Below are positions 1 to 10,100 of a DNA stretch of 64,000 nt, piece after piece (within the stretch, counting starts at the first letter, position 1; each line of letters opens with the position of its first letter). The notes below the pieces were generated by a model. The model did no database searches. It was not told the DNA's origin and saw only the letters and a program-made list of their open reading frames with translations. The translations under genes and the position numbers were made by a program. The DNA comes from Lamellibrachia satsuma (taxonomy: Eukaryota > Annelida > Polychaeta > Sabellida > Siboglinidae): NCBI GenBank assembly GCA_033239005.1, contig BSQZ01000006.1, positions 8,387,662-8,451,661 of the forward strand, in the 5' to 3' direction.

Positions 1-161
1 CCGGTCCCCTCCGTCTCGTCGTCTGATATAGAAGAAGAAGAAGAAAATAAATCGTTATCCTCTAACCACTTTCTCACCTTTTTTTTTCCGTCGACAGCGG
101 TAGCGGTAGCGGTGGCGGGTGTGTCGACGATAGTGGTTGCAGCTTCGTTCTGTCAACAAAG

Positions 162-617
162 TTACATGATATTAATCTCCTCCACAATGTAGTTTACATA
201 CTCTTTGGTCACGCGCTTCCTGATAACAACCGTGACCTGGCTGCCTCGCAGTGTCGCCATTGAGTCGTAACGTTCTTCGTCCGTCTCCATATGCACATAA
301 TCATCCGCTGAGAAACCTAGAATCTTGACGGCGTTTGCGTCAAAACAAGTACACCAGCACTCAGACCCGATACTGTCTGACAGCAGTACGCGCAGAGCGA
401 ATCTGTTCACGTGCTCACGCTGGTAGCCGTGCACTGCGCAGACGTGGTTGACGAGTCGTTTGGGACATTTAGTGCAAGCCCTGTAAAACACGTATTTATT
501 TTGAACACCGAGGGCCGTTACTGTCAAAGGCTGCGCAAACACATACCGACCGCCACTCACCTCGCATTGTAATTTCGTCAAAGTCATATCGACGCAGATC
601 GGGTTTGAGGCAGTCAT
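162..617 (-). CDS. RPA70 C-terminal-like OB-fold ssDNA-binding protein
   Basis: This is a 151-residue ORF with an ATG start at 617. Its middle resembles the zinc-ribbon-containing C-terminal OB fold of RPA70 and RPA-like single-strand DNA-binding proteins. A Y-R-A-C motif carries C48, C51, C60 and H63, a plausible CCCH zinc site. It is followed by an F-A-L-R-V-L-L-S-D strand pattern and a CTCFDANAVKILG segment, which fits the RPA-C strand/helix order. Full RPA70 is over 600 residues, so this is a single-domain version as found in viral and mobile-element SSBs. A TATA-like box lies about 65 nt upstream. It sits beside a NADAR gene on the same strand. The assignment rests on pattern recognition; a Helitron- or virus-derived SSB are both possible. 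Confidence 0.55.
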   Translation of the reverse strand: MTASNPICVDMTLTKLQCEVSGGRYVFAQPLTVTALGVQNKYVFYRACTKCPKRLVNHVCAVHGYQREHVNRFALRVLLSDSIGSECWCTCFDANAVKILGFSADDYVHMETDEERYDSMATLRGSQVTVVIRKRVTKEYVNYIVEEINIM

Positions 618-679
618 CTTCGTGTTCTGGTAGAATTGCTTGATGAAACAATTGTGATAACCGGGCTGTTACTGCTGTG

Positions 680-689
680 TTTATATAAG
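680..689 (-). promoter_or_regulatory. TATA-like box upstream of the RPA-like gene
   Basis: On the minus strand this reads cTTATATAAAC and lies about 65 nt before the ATG at 617, a normal distance for a TATA element with a short 5' UTR. The role is inferred from position and sequence only. Confidence 0.4.
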
Positions 690-711
690 CCCTCACCAGC
701 TGTTGACAGCG

Positions 712-865
712 CTATTGCGAAACAACGCGTGATGTTTTCGCCGCTGCAAACGAGTTCGGACTGGTTCTGGTGTTTTTGCTATTGTAAAACAGCGCGTGAT
801 GTCGGAATCGGGTTGCAAGTCGTGTGTTTTCGTCGGTGCAAACGAGTTTGGACTGGTTCTCCCGA
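712..865. repeat. Imperfect direct duplication between the RPA-like and NADAR genes
   Basis: Two diverged copies share ctattg(c/t)(g/a)aaaca(a/g)cgcgtgatgt (from 712 and 779) and gttttcg(c/t)cg(c/g)tgcaaacgag (from 733 and 826). The second copy is about 25 nt longer between these blocks. No function is visible; it fills most of the intergenic space. Confidence 0.5.
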
Positions 866-880
866 TGCCTGGTTGCAATC

Positions 881-1372
881 TCACATCCGCGTTACATCAG
901 ATCCATTTTTTACCTGCTGGTGATTTCGAATGAACTTTCTTAGTTGCATAAGTAACTCCCCGAGCGTATTCTGGCCCATTCGACCATCGTAGGTTAAAGC
1001 ACCCCAAAAACCCTCCTTACTTCTCACCCATTCCATCAATTGTCGTTCTCCCGTGCTTAGCAGGCGTTTCCGTAAGTATGGATCACGAAATTTCACGGCT
1101 ACTAGAGCATACATTATGGAACGACGTTGCGTGTTCCAACTCTCTCGTAAATGAACCTTCTCACGAATGTTCTTGCTCAGGCGTTTAGCCTGCAGTCCCG
1201 TGCGCGTTGCTGCCATCTTTTCAGCCGTGTCTCGATCGTTGTTGTGCATACATTTCTTCCACTGGTAAGCGCTTTCGACTGTATGAAATTCCCTACCCCA
1301 TACGCGTATTCTGCACGCATAAAAATTTGACAAATAGCTATTAGAACTTTTAAAACGAACCGAACGATCCAT
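881..1372 (-). CDS. NADAR (YbiA-like) domain protein
   Basis: The ORF reads 163 residues from the ATG at 1372; an in-frame GTG lies 8 codons further upstream. The NADAR hallmarks appear in order: YLSNFY (residues 13-18), VESAYQWKK (32-40) with the conserved Glu33, a Trp-containing SWNTQR block, the KFRDP segment, the STGERQLMEW segment, then FWGALTYDGRMGQNTLG and LLMQLR near the C terminus. Known NADAR enzymes are N-glycosidases acting on riboflavin intermediates, and some remove ADP-ribose from guanine bases in DNA; the substrate here is unknown. It covers nearly the whole family length and has no stop or frameshift, so it may be functional. It is divergent from the spliced gene at 1557, with ~185 bp between starts. 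Confidence 0.85.
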   Translation of the reverse strand: MDRSVRFKSSNSYLSNFYACRIRVWGREFHTVESAYQWKKCMHNNDRDTAEKMAATRTGLQAKRLSKNIREKVHLRESWNTQRRSIMYALVAVKFRDPYLRKRLLSTGERQLMEWVRSKEGFWGALTYDGRMGQNTLGELLMQLRKFIRNHQQVKNGSDVTRM

Positions 1373-1512
1373 ACTTGCGTTAAAACACGCATTCACTGCG
1401 TTACATAAACGAGTGCTGTCACCTCGATTTTTTGTTCGTTCACCAGACAGTCTTATCTATCAGAACTCTATAGATAGAACTCCCGTCGCATTCTCGACAA
1501 CAACATTTCGCC

Positions 1513-1520
1513 TATATATA
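1513..1520 (+). promoter_or_regulatory. TATA box of the spliced gene
   Basis: The sequence is tatatata, followed about 30 nt downstream by an initiator-like tcatcacagtc and then the ATG at 1557. The motif actcccgtcg(c/t) occurs just before and just after the TATA box (about 1480 and 1526), a possible duplicated promoter element. Confidence 0.5.
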
Positions 1521-1556
1521 CGTCACTCCCGTCGTGTTCTCGTCATCACAGTCAAC

Positions 1557-2273
1557 ATGTTGCCTTCGTTTGTTCGTTTCGTCATGTCGTTCGTCATATC
1601 TATTATTATTCTTACGTGTCGATACGTGCGATGTTATATCGACGACGTCAAGATCGTGCGGCATGCAATCCGAGAAAGATTGAATATGGAAACTGCTATT
1701 CGGTGAGTTTATTTCTAGTCTATAATGATTTCTTGTATTCATTACTTTATCGTTGCAAAACTTTAGGAAAGAAGTTGCAGAGTTCTGTCTTCGGTGAGTT
1801 TATTTTTTTAGTCTATAATGATGTGTTGTTTTATTCGACTATATCTCATTTTTTTGTTTTCTCGTAGCAATCACTGCGATCGTTGGTGTACGGTGATGCG
1901 TGAGTTGAGAGAGGTAACTCTCCAACGAACCATCAAGAAGTACATCGAAGAAATGCAGGACAAAAAGAAGGAGCTGACGCGATCGTGGAAGATGCGACCA
2001 TCCGAGTTGACAGCGATAGTGCAACTAATGCACGCCAGGTCACTCTGGCCATCTGTCATGGCTGAATTGACACAGAAGTTTGCATATAAAAGCACGCAGT
2101 GTTATGAAAAGGTGCTTGAAGCAGAGAGGCGTGAAATTTGGACGACCGACGACGACGACGACGACGACGACGATGTTTCAGCTCCGGCCCCAATTCAACG
2201 ACCGCCATTACAAATTCGTCGTCGTCGCGGTCGTCACGGCAAGCCGCTTTGCGTGCGGTTTGCACCATACTGA
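1557..2273 (+). CDS. Three-exon gene for a 192-residue membrane-anchored protein of unknown function
   Basis: Coding exons are 1557-1702, 1767-1793 and 1868-2273. Both introns (64 and 74 nt) start GTGAGTTTATTT and end in AG. Splicing keeps one frame: both junctions fall after the second codon base and restore an arginine codon, and the total of 579 nt is divisible by three. The N-terminus (residues 5-27) is hydrophobic, a signal anchor or membrane helix. The middle is helical and charged (KKYIEEMQDKKKEL). A (GAC)n run encodes nine aspartates near residue 150. The tail is rich in Arg and Pro. I recognise no family. It is divergent from the NADAR gene. The intact splice-joined frame supports a real gene, but it is untested by transcript data. 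Confidence 0.6.
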
Positions 2274-2384
2274 ACAATATGAACTTTCAACTTTTGCTTT
2301 TCGCTTTTTAATCATGTTATGAACTTTCAACTTTTGCTTTGTGTTATTAATTATTAATCATGTGTCTTTATGTCATTAATACAT

Positions 2385-2755
2385 TTTCAACTTTTGCTTT
2401 AATACCAATTCACTTTTTAATCATGTGTATCTTTCTGCTATTAAATTTTGCTTTGTGTTGTTAATCATCTTTCTACTATTAAATTTTGCTTTGAATGCAT
2501 ATAACATGATCTTTCAACTTTTGCTTTAATACCAATTCACTTTTTAATCATGTGTATCTTTCTACTATTAAATTTTGCTTTGTGTCATTAATCATCTTTC
2601 TACTATTAAAATTTTGCTTTGAATGCATATAACATGATCTTTCAACTTTTTGCTTTAATACCAATTCACTTTTAATCATGTGTATCTTTCTGCTATTAAA
2701 TTTTGCTTTGTGTCAGTAATCATCTTTCTACTATTAAATTTTGCTTTGAATACAT
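2385..2755. repeat. ~129-bp AT-rich tandem repeat, about 2.9 copies
   Basis: Each unit contains tttgctttaataccaattca, then tcatgtgtatctttct, and two attaaattttgctttg blocks. Units begin near 2391, 2519 and 2649. Shorter relatives of the acttttgcttt motif occur from 2287. The array lies directly 3' of the spliced gene. Confidence 0.85.
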
Positions 2756-3351
2756 GTCTGTTGTTTTTACGTACGTTCTCAATAATAATATTACACGATA
2801 ATACATTACACTCACAAAACAGTTCATTATATATATATTTATTACACGATCCTTCCTAACACAACACAAAGTCCAATCACTTGTAAATTTTCCCAATCGC
2901 TTTCCGCATACAGTTCAACCAGCCGTCGAGTCCAAATCCACGTTAAACCAGTCACTTCAGCCTGCAACAAAACACAGCTGTTTTAGTTAGGTATAGAGTT
3001 ACAACACGCACGCTGTGAATTAAAAATAACATTACCTTCACGTCGTCAATTTCCACACGTTTAACAATCGCTAAATGTCATATGAATGCAGCTGTTTCGA
3101 ATAGGTATCGAGTTACAACACACACCGTAATAACACACTTCAGTCCGTGTTGAAATGAGTCTCCATTCGATTTCAACCACTAAACGTCGTATATATAGAT
3201 CAGCGCAACAGAATGCTGTTCGTTTAACAGCAGCTGCAACTCGTGTTTCGGCCTACGCGATCGCCTGTTGACAAACGGCTCCGTTCATAGTTCGTTGGAT
3301 ATCACGTTACGCCAACACCGATTATAACAGCGACTCGATTATAGGGTAGTG
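2756..3351. other. No gene seen
   Basis: This AT-rich sequence has a short ta run at 2829-2840 and two imperfect copies of a segment containing gtta(c)aacacac near 3000 and 3110. I see no ORF or RNA gene here. Confidence 0.5.
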
Positions 3352-3600
3352 TCGCATTAATTGTTACATAGTGTAGTGTGGGGGATACAGTAATACGCGT
3401 GTTGCACGCGCACTGCACGCGCACACGCACGCGCGCTGCACGCGGCGCATTAATTGTTACATAGTGTAGTGTGGGGGATACGGTAATACGCGTGTTGCAC
3501 GCGGCACGCGCGCTGCACGCGGCGCATTAATTGTTACATAGTGTAGTGTGGGGGATACGGTAATACGCGTGTTGCACGCGCACTGGCACGCGGTGGCTGC
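3352..3600. repeat. GC-rich tandem repeat, three units
   Basis: Three copies of a unit holding ttaattgttacatagtgtag and tgtgggggatac(a/g)gtaatac are separated by variable ca/cg-rich stretches. Units start near 3358, 3449 and 3529, so the period is about 80-91 bp. The array abuts the truncated retrotransposon downstream. Confidence 0.85.
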
Positions 3601-3612
3601 GCGCGCAACCGG

Positions 3613-5019
3613 ATGAAGATGTTGATAAAAGTGAGGATCCAAACGCTATATAGGACTACTGACGTAAGCTTCGAGCAGGACTGCCAAGCATACGTCAATG
3701 TAGTTTTGAAGACACTTCCCATTACCGAGAAGCGCCTACTCGAACTGAAGCAGGCCCAGGTGGACGACGCCACCTGCCAACGCATCCAGACTTACTGCCA
3801 GCAAGGATGGCCCGACAGGGCGAGACTGAGGCCGGACGAGAAGGTGTACCTGCAAGTCGCTGCGGAGCTCACTGTGCAACAAGGCTTGCTGCTGAAGGGG
3901 AGTCGCCTCGTCATTCCGCTGGCAATGCGACCATCGATACTGGAGAAGATCCACGAAGGACACCAAGGTATCACTAAATGCAGAGAACGGGCGAAGCAAT
4001 CAGTTTGGTGGCCGGGTCTGAGCAAACAGATCGAAGACTTGGTGGAGAGGTGCGACAGATGCGCCAAAGAACGAGTAAATCAAGCAGAGCCGATGATACC
4101 ATCTGATGTTCCAGAACGCCCATGGCAGAAGGTTGGCTCTGACCTCTTCGAACTAAACGGTTCACCATACTTCCTTGTTGTCGACTATCTGTCGGCGTTC
4201 GTTGAGATCTCCAAACTGAGCAGCACGACGTCGGCTTCCATCGTGAACCACATGACATCAATGTTTGCACGTCATGGCGTCCCTGAAGTTGTGGTCACAG
4301 ACAATGGTCCCCAGTACGCATCAGATACATTCAGGAGGTTTGCTGCAGCGAGGGGCTTTCTGCACACGACAAGCAGCCCTCGGTTCCCTCAGTCAAATGG
4401 TGAAGCTGAACGAGCCGTGAAGACCCTAAAATGTCTACTGGCGAAGAGCGACAACCCGTACGACACACTTCTCGCGTATAGGTCGACGCCCTTGAGCAAT
4501 GGTTACAGCCCAGCTGAGCTACTGATGGGGCGGAAGCTTCGGACGCCAATACCGACGATACCAACCTTACTAGAACCACAGTGGTCGCATCTACGAGGAG
4601 CGAGGAAGTCGCGGCTTGAGATAAAGAATCGACAGAAAAAGTCATTCGACAAGCGCCATCGAGCAGTCCACTTGAGACGACTGATGCCGGGAGAGCATGT
4701 GTGGGTCACTGACATGGACCGGCGAGGCACCGTGCTAAAAGAGGTCGGCTCACAGTCGCCCCGGTCGTACATCGTGAGGACACACCAAGGCGACGTTCGA
4801 CGCAATCGACGTCACCTGAATCCTACTCCGTCTTTGCCGCCGTATGACACGGCAACACTGGATATTGAAATCCCCGATGACGAGGACGGAGAAGATGGCG
4901 ACCCGGGCGAAGCCGCAGCACAGCCAGATCGACCAGTGGCAGACGTAGCCCCGAGACGGAATCCTGCAAGAGAGAGGAAGCTGCCGTCCCACCTGAGCGA
5001 TTACGATGTCGCTGTGTAA
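3613..5019 (+). CDS. Ty3/gypsy retrotransposon Pol fragment (integrase end)
   Basis: This is an uninterrupted 468-residue ORF matching the C-terminal part of Ty3/gypsy Pol. Retrotransposon homology starts near residue 18. A zinc-binding HEGHQG with CDRC gives the HHCC motif. The core domain shows the D,D,E triad in VGSDLF, VVTDNGPQ and NGEAERAVK. A YRSTPLSNGYSPAELLMGR block and a C-terminal HLRRLMPGEHVWV segment follow. Protease, reverse transcriptase and RNase H are absent upstream, where a tandem repeat begins, so the element is 5'-truncated. Integrase inserts element cDNA into chromosomes. The open frame suggests fairly recent insertion, but the fragment cannot move by itself. Confidence 0.93.
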   Translation: MKMLIKVRIQTLYRTTDVSFEQDCQAYVNVVLKTLPITEKRLLELKQAQVDDATCQRIQTYCQQGWPDRARLRPDEKVYLQVAAELTVQQGLLLKGSRLVIPLAMRPSILEKIHEGHQGITKCRERAKQSVWWPGLSKQIEDLVERCDRCAKERVNQAEPMIPSDVPERPWQKVGSDLFELNGSPYFLVVDYLSAFVEISKLSSTTSASIVNHMTSMFARHGVPEVVVTDNGPQYASDTFRRFAAARGFLHTTSSPRFPQSNGEAERAVKTLKCLLAKSDNPYDTLLAYRSTPLSNGYSPAELLMGRKLRTPIPTIPTLLEPQWSHLRGARKSRLEIKNRQKKSFDKRHRAVHLRRLMPGEHVWVTDMDRRGTVLKEVGSQSPRSYIVRTHQGDVRRNRRHLNPTPSLPPYDTATLDIEIPDDEDGEDGDPGEAAAQPDRPVADVAPRRNPARERKLPSHLSDYDVAV

Positions 5020-5053
5020 CCTGGTCATGTGCTGGTAACCTCTGACCAAATAT

Positions 5054-5175
5054 GAGAAAGGAGGATGTGGCATGATCTATTGTAATAATACGGGGGAGAA
5101 TATCTCGGGGAGAGACACCCTCATGGCGAGGTGAATAAAGTACCGGTTGATTTACGAACTTGTATGCTGTATTGT
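5054..5175 (+). repeat. Putative polypurine tract and partial 3' LTR
   Basis: After the integrase stop there is a purine run gagaaaggagga (5054-5065), then tgtggcatgatc as a candidate LTR start. An aataaa signal lies at about 5133. No matching 5' LTR is present, so the right edge is not defined. Confidence 0.4.
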
Positions 5176-5214
5176 ATGCTAACCAGAAAACACTACATCT
5201 ATTACATTCCAATG

Positions 5215-5400
5215 CAGTATGTTACTATTACTATTACTTAGTTTCCTTTCTATTACTACTACATGCTGAAGGCAATGTAATATATTACTATTACATTTCA
5301 AGCTATTACTATTACTATTATTATTACATTTTCCATCGGAACTATTTTCTTTTGATTAAACATTTTACATACTTAATCATTTACATAGATTCAAATTAAC
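5215..5400. repeat. (TAC/TAT)n-rich degenerate microsatellite
   Basis: Runs of ttactattactatta are interrupted by a ctgaaggcaatgtaatat block. A reverse-complement relative of that block occurs at 30300-30420, so this is a dispersed repeat family as well as simple sequence. Confidence 0.65.
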
Positions 5401-5929
5401 TGATGGGTGTATAATTAATTAAATTACAATTAACTCATAAATTTCCTAATTAAATTAACCACACACAATTCCAGTCGGATGTAGAAGTTTCATGTATAAA
5501 AGCAATGTCACTGTCATATAACACAGTTTGATTATCCCATAGTAGACCCCATACTGCTCGGCTGCTGCTTGGAGAACAATTAATTATTGGCACCAGGATA
5601 GGATGTTTTTCACAATTTTGGTCAAGCTAGCTATCAACTGAAAAAAAACTAAGAAAATCCCACGGCGGTCGCTTCGAACCTTTCGGAAGTTTGATCACCC
5701 CACGTTTCCACAGTTCACTCAGCTGTATAAATGAGTACCTGGCAATATAGACAATGGTGGATGTGTGAACCAATAGTTTAAAATCAATCAAGTAATACAA
5801 ATGAAATGCATTGAAGGATAATATAAGATAAAGCATGTCATTGACAATGTATATAGTTCTATAAATGATTATATAAGTAATTGGTGTATGCATTTTAAAA
5901 AGGATATGTGTTTAGTAGGGACTTAAGTA
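5401..5929. other. No gene seen
   Basis: AT-rich unique-looking sequence. A short piece at 5655-5720 (cggtcgcttcgaacctttcg) is more GC-rich than its surroundings, but I cannot assign it. Confidence 0.4.
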
Positions 5930-6222
5930 GTTTCAGTGAATGCCGCCACGGAGAAACCACGTCAACCGTATAAACAGTTTCTTTGAGTGCCGTCACGGAG
6001 AAACCACGTCAACCGTATAAGTGTAAACAGTTTCAGTGAGTGCCGTCACGGAGAAACCACGTCAACCGTATAAGTATAAACAGTTTCAGTGAGTGCCGTC
6101 ACGGAGAAACCACGTCAACCGTATAAGTATAAACAGTTTCAGTGAGTGCCGTCACGGAGAAACCACGTCAACCGTATAAACAGTTTCAGTGAGTGCCGTC
6201 ACGGAGAAACCACGTCAACCGT
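5930..6222. repeat. 45/53-bp tandem repeat, six units
   Basis: The units contain gagtgccgtcacggagaaac and cacgtcaaccgtata. Some carry an extra 8-bp gtataaac-type duplication (cgtataagtataaac), so two unit lengths, 45 and 53 bp, alternate. Copies after the first are nearly identical, pointing to recent amplification. Confidence 0.9.
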
Positions 6223-6311
6223 ACTGCTCCATGTTATGATGTGGCACAGTGAGTAGATTACCGTCAGCGGAACGAAGCTGGTGCCCCGGTATATGGCGAG
6301 CAGGCTTGTTA

Positions 6312-6425
6312 ACAAATGCATGTAAATGCAAATGCAAATGTTTCACTTGATTCAAATGCGAATGCAAATGCAATTTTGCAGGAATGCATTCAAATGCAAA
6401 TGTTTTGGTTACACATTTGCAAATG
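6312..6425. repeat. Degenerate (AAATGC)n microsatellite
   Basis: Repeated aaatgcaaatg units with scattered substitutions. No coding content. Confidence 0.7.
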
Positions 6426-7126
6426 CATATGAATTAATTTAACATGTTTTGGCTTTATATTATCGTTTTGTTTTATTTGGAGAAAAAAACAAAGTAATGT
6501 ATACAAACACATGATTAATTTAATAGATACGGTAGTACATTATTGTAAGCACTAAGTACCACTACGTACCGGTCCTACTACATGAACTTGTCTCTGAACA
6601 TGAGTTATACACTGAGTCACACAGTTCTAGGCTGCAGAGGTAGTGGAAATGGGAGGGACGAATAGACAATCAATTTATAGTTTACTGGGAACCATGGTAG
6701 GGAATGAAAGGCTAATCATTCAGGTAGGCCAGAATGGAAGGGGAACCTAAGACAATAGACTGTCCACTTGTGGGGTCACTTGGAAGATAACCTGGTGGAT
6801 AATTACATCTACCGTTAATCACTCTCTCTCTGTAAATATTTAGGGCTGGCATTGCTAATGTTTACTCCGCCAATTATCTGCCACCCCCACCCACCCCAAC
6901 AGTGCAAACACAACACAATGGAGTCATTTGTCTGCATTGTTTGATTTGTTTCAGTGAACTGGTAATCTCTGAAGCCATCAACTTATAAACCAGTTGGTCT
7001 TTACATGTATTTTACATGTAAAGTATTTGTAGGTTACAGATTTACCCCCTGTGTGGGATCTTTTACTTCCCCTGGCATAGACACCGGGTAGTAGTCCAGT
7101 GGCTATGTGCAAAAAAATGCACATAG
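6426..7126. other. No gene seen
   Basis: Low-complexity and unique sequence. The end (7040-7100) resembles the edge of a dispersed repeat next to the inverted-repeat element that follows. No ORF of note. Confidence 0.4.
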
Positions 7127-10100
7127 ATTGCGACCACAGAAAATTACCCCCCTGTCTGAAATGTGCATATCTCTGCATCTACTTGGCTGATTCAGAAAAA
7201 CTTGGGATCTATCTTGACAGTTCTTTGGATGACCAATCGAATGGAATTGGGTTCAGGACCTTCAGAGGTCAAATTCATGCCAAAATAATTTTTTTAGCCA
7301 TTTTACTATGTTGTTTTGCACATACCTGTTTTTATATGGAATATTGAGATGTAAAAACTGCGGTAATGAAAGTTCTTTTCTTGTTCAGGAAAATGTGAGG
7401 CAGACGCCCAACTCTACGTGACAACCTGCACGTGTGCCACTCTTTCAATAAGGATCCAGTACTGATTCATCATGGTTTCGTCGAAATGCACATTGTGTCA
7501 AGATGACCAAGGTGGACGAGCGTTACGTTGCCCAGCAAATAACTAAAAATGTGACAAATTTGAAAACGACTGTGCTGTGTTTCCCTCCTTTGTACCGTCT
7601 CCTGTTTGTTCTGGCAGACATTGATAACATTGACATCAACTCGAGCTCTACCACAGCCAAATGTTCATGGTACTTTACTGTTCCAATGCCTCTGTCGAAA
7701 CTATGCAGGCAGGATTGAAGGACCACACCCGGATATGAATAGTGCTGAACACACAGATTCTCTGGATCTTCCAGAGTACTACACATATATCGAATCAATG
7801 AGTAACAGTGCAATGGAGAAGGCAGAGATACTGTTGCTAGAGGGTGAACTGCGCGATGATAAGTCCGTGCTATATGAAGAATTGCAGATGGAAAGTCAGT
7901 GGCTCGCATACACCGTAGCAGCTTGCAGTGCCGCCTATCACCCAACTACAAAGGACAGTGGCATCTCGTGGGCTGCTTTCCATGCCAATCGGCAAGAAGG
8001 CATACTAGAAACCATGAAAACTGCAATACTCCAGCTGTTCACTGAATCGTCTAACTCTCCCACAATGATCAAGCACGCGATGAGCGTCATCAACGCAACG
8101 GTGAAGCATCTCAACCCAGGCCAGATGCCGGTCATTACCCTTGACCAACCTCTGCACGCGATTGCGAAAACTATACAGTGGGCATTTCCCGAGACTCACG
8201 TCGAGGACAAGTATATGCTGCTGATGGGGTGCTTGCATGTCGAGAAGGCTGCGCTTACTCTGCCTGGCAGGGAGTGGGTGGGTCGAGGCGCTTACCGAGG
8301 CTGGTATCTTCACATCTGGGGTCGCTGAGTCCTGTCTCACTGCTATACACATCAATCGAACTCGCTACGCCTATGTGCAATCCCTTTGCAGACTACGCCA
8401 AGGTTCTCTTCTCTTACACACAACGGAGGTCCTTCCAGAAGCAGCAGTTCTCTGCACAGAGAGACTGCAAAAGCAGGCTTGGAGCAGGACGAGTCATATG
8501 TCAACGAATGTCTGGTGACACACACCAAAGCCGTATTCAAGCCAATCGAGAAGAACAGACTAGATCTGATGGCCCCTACTACCACCAGACAAATTAAACC
8601 GCCACCAGACAAGGCACTGCAAGACACCTGTTCAACACTAGCCCAATCATATGTGGCCAGTGAAGTACGTGGAGGGAGTTCAGATGAATTCTTCTCACGC
8701 GAAAACCAGATCTATCCCCCGGTATCTCTCAGAAAACGACAATCTCCGGTCAAGCACAAAAAGCGATCTTGTCACACTTCTTGAGAAGACAGCAAACCTC
8801 ACCCCCGTACTCCAGAGCCCAAATGTCGAGGTGCTGTTCATGGATGGGGCAGCGATTGTTCATTATTTGCCACCGGATAAGGGAAAAACTTTTGTTGACT
8901 ACGTGCGTGGCACTTTCTTCCCTCATATCCGCTGGCGCTCGATCACCACCTACGTGTGGATGTAGTCTTCGATGTCTACAAAGAAGACCGTCTGAAAGAA
9001 GGGAAAAGAAAGACACGAGGAAAAGGTGTGCGCATCAAGGTGTTCCTAAATACTCGGCTGCCGAAAAGCTGGCCTCTCTTTCTCAACGATGCAGACAACA
9101 AGTCCGAGATTTTCAGCCTTCTTGCTGAGGACTCCAAGTCACTTACTGTTCCTCCTAATAAGCAGTTGATTGTGAGCTCAGGAGACAACGTTGTATATGT
9201 CCCAGAGCGCGATGGCACAAGTAGCCTCTCTCCGTGCAACAACGAAGAGGCCGATTCGAGGCTAATGGTGCATCTTGATGATGCAGTCTCGGAAGGCTGT
9301 GAGAAGTTCATAATTAGAACAGTTGATTCCGATGTAGTTGTCGTGAGTGTGGCGGCAGTGCCCAAATTAAATCCGTCTGAGTTGTGGGTGTCCTATGGCA
9401 CTGGGAAAGATCATCGCTACCTCCCTCTACATGACATATCAGCAGCCATCGGCAGACAGAAGTCTATCTCCTTGCCAGTGCGTATACCGGATGTGACACA
9501 GTATCCGCATTTCATTCTATCGGAAAAAAGACGGCTTGGAGCACCTGGTATGCATTCGGTGAGGTAACCCACGCCTTCTGTGCGCTTGCTGAAGGACCGT
9601 CTGAAATCAACGACGACATCCTTCAGTGTTGGAACGCTTCACGGTCCTACTGTATGACCGCACGAACGACCAGTGTCAATGAGGTTCGAAAGCACCTTTT
9701 CACCGCAAAGGGGCGCACGCTCCAGAACATTCCCCGCACTGCAGCTGCTCTCGAACAGCACGCCAGGCGGCCAGCACTACAGGGAGGTTACATATGTGTT
9801 GTATATTCACAGACACTACACATATAACATACACGTGGTTCTTAGGGGTGGCACATAACTGATCTTTATGTACAAACGCATGTATTACTACTCATGTAGT
9901 TCGCCACTGAACATGTATCACTACACATGTTGTCCACGACATAGACATGCATATTTAACAATCTGGGGCCATGCTCACGAACCACGACTGCTGGAAGTAT
10001 CCCCTGCTGAATGAGGATGGAGTCTGGAAAATGGATGCCACTATGGTCATCCCTCCCAATTGCCAGTGAGGCGTGCAGGGGTCTCATCCGATGTGGCTGT

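Noticed and set aside
5930..6222. CRISPR-like array
   Set aside because: Units are contiguous with no unique spacers, and the genome is eukaryotic.
8386..8784. 132-codon ORF inside the CXC pseudogene
   Set aside because: It is one frameshifted piece of the larger gene rather than a separate gene.
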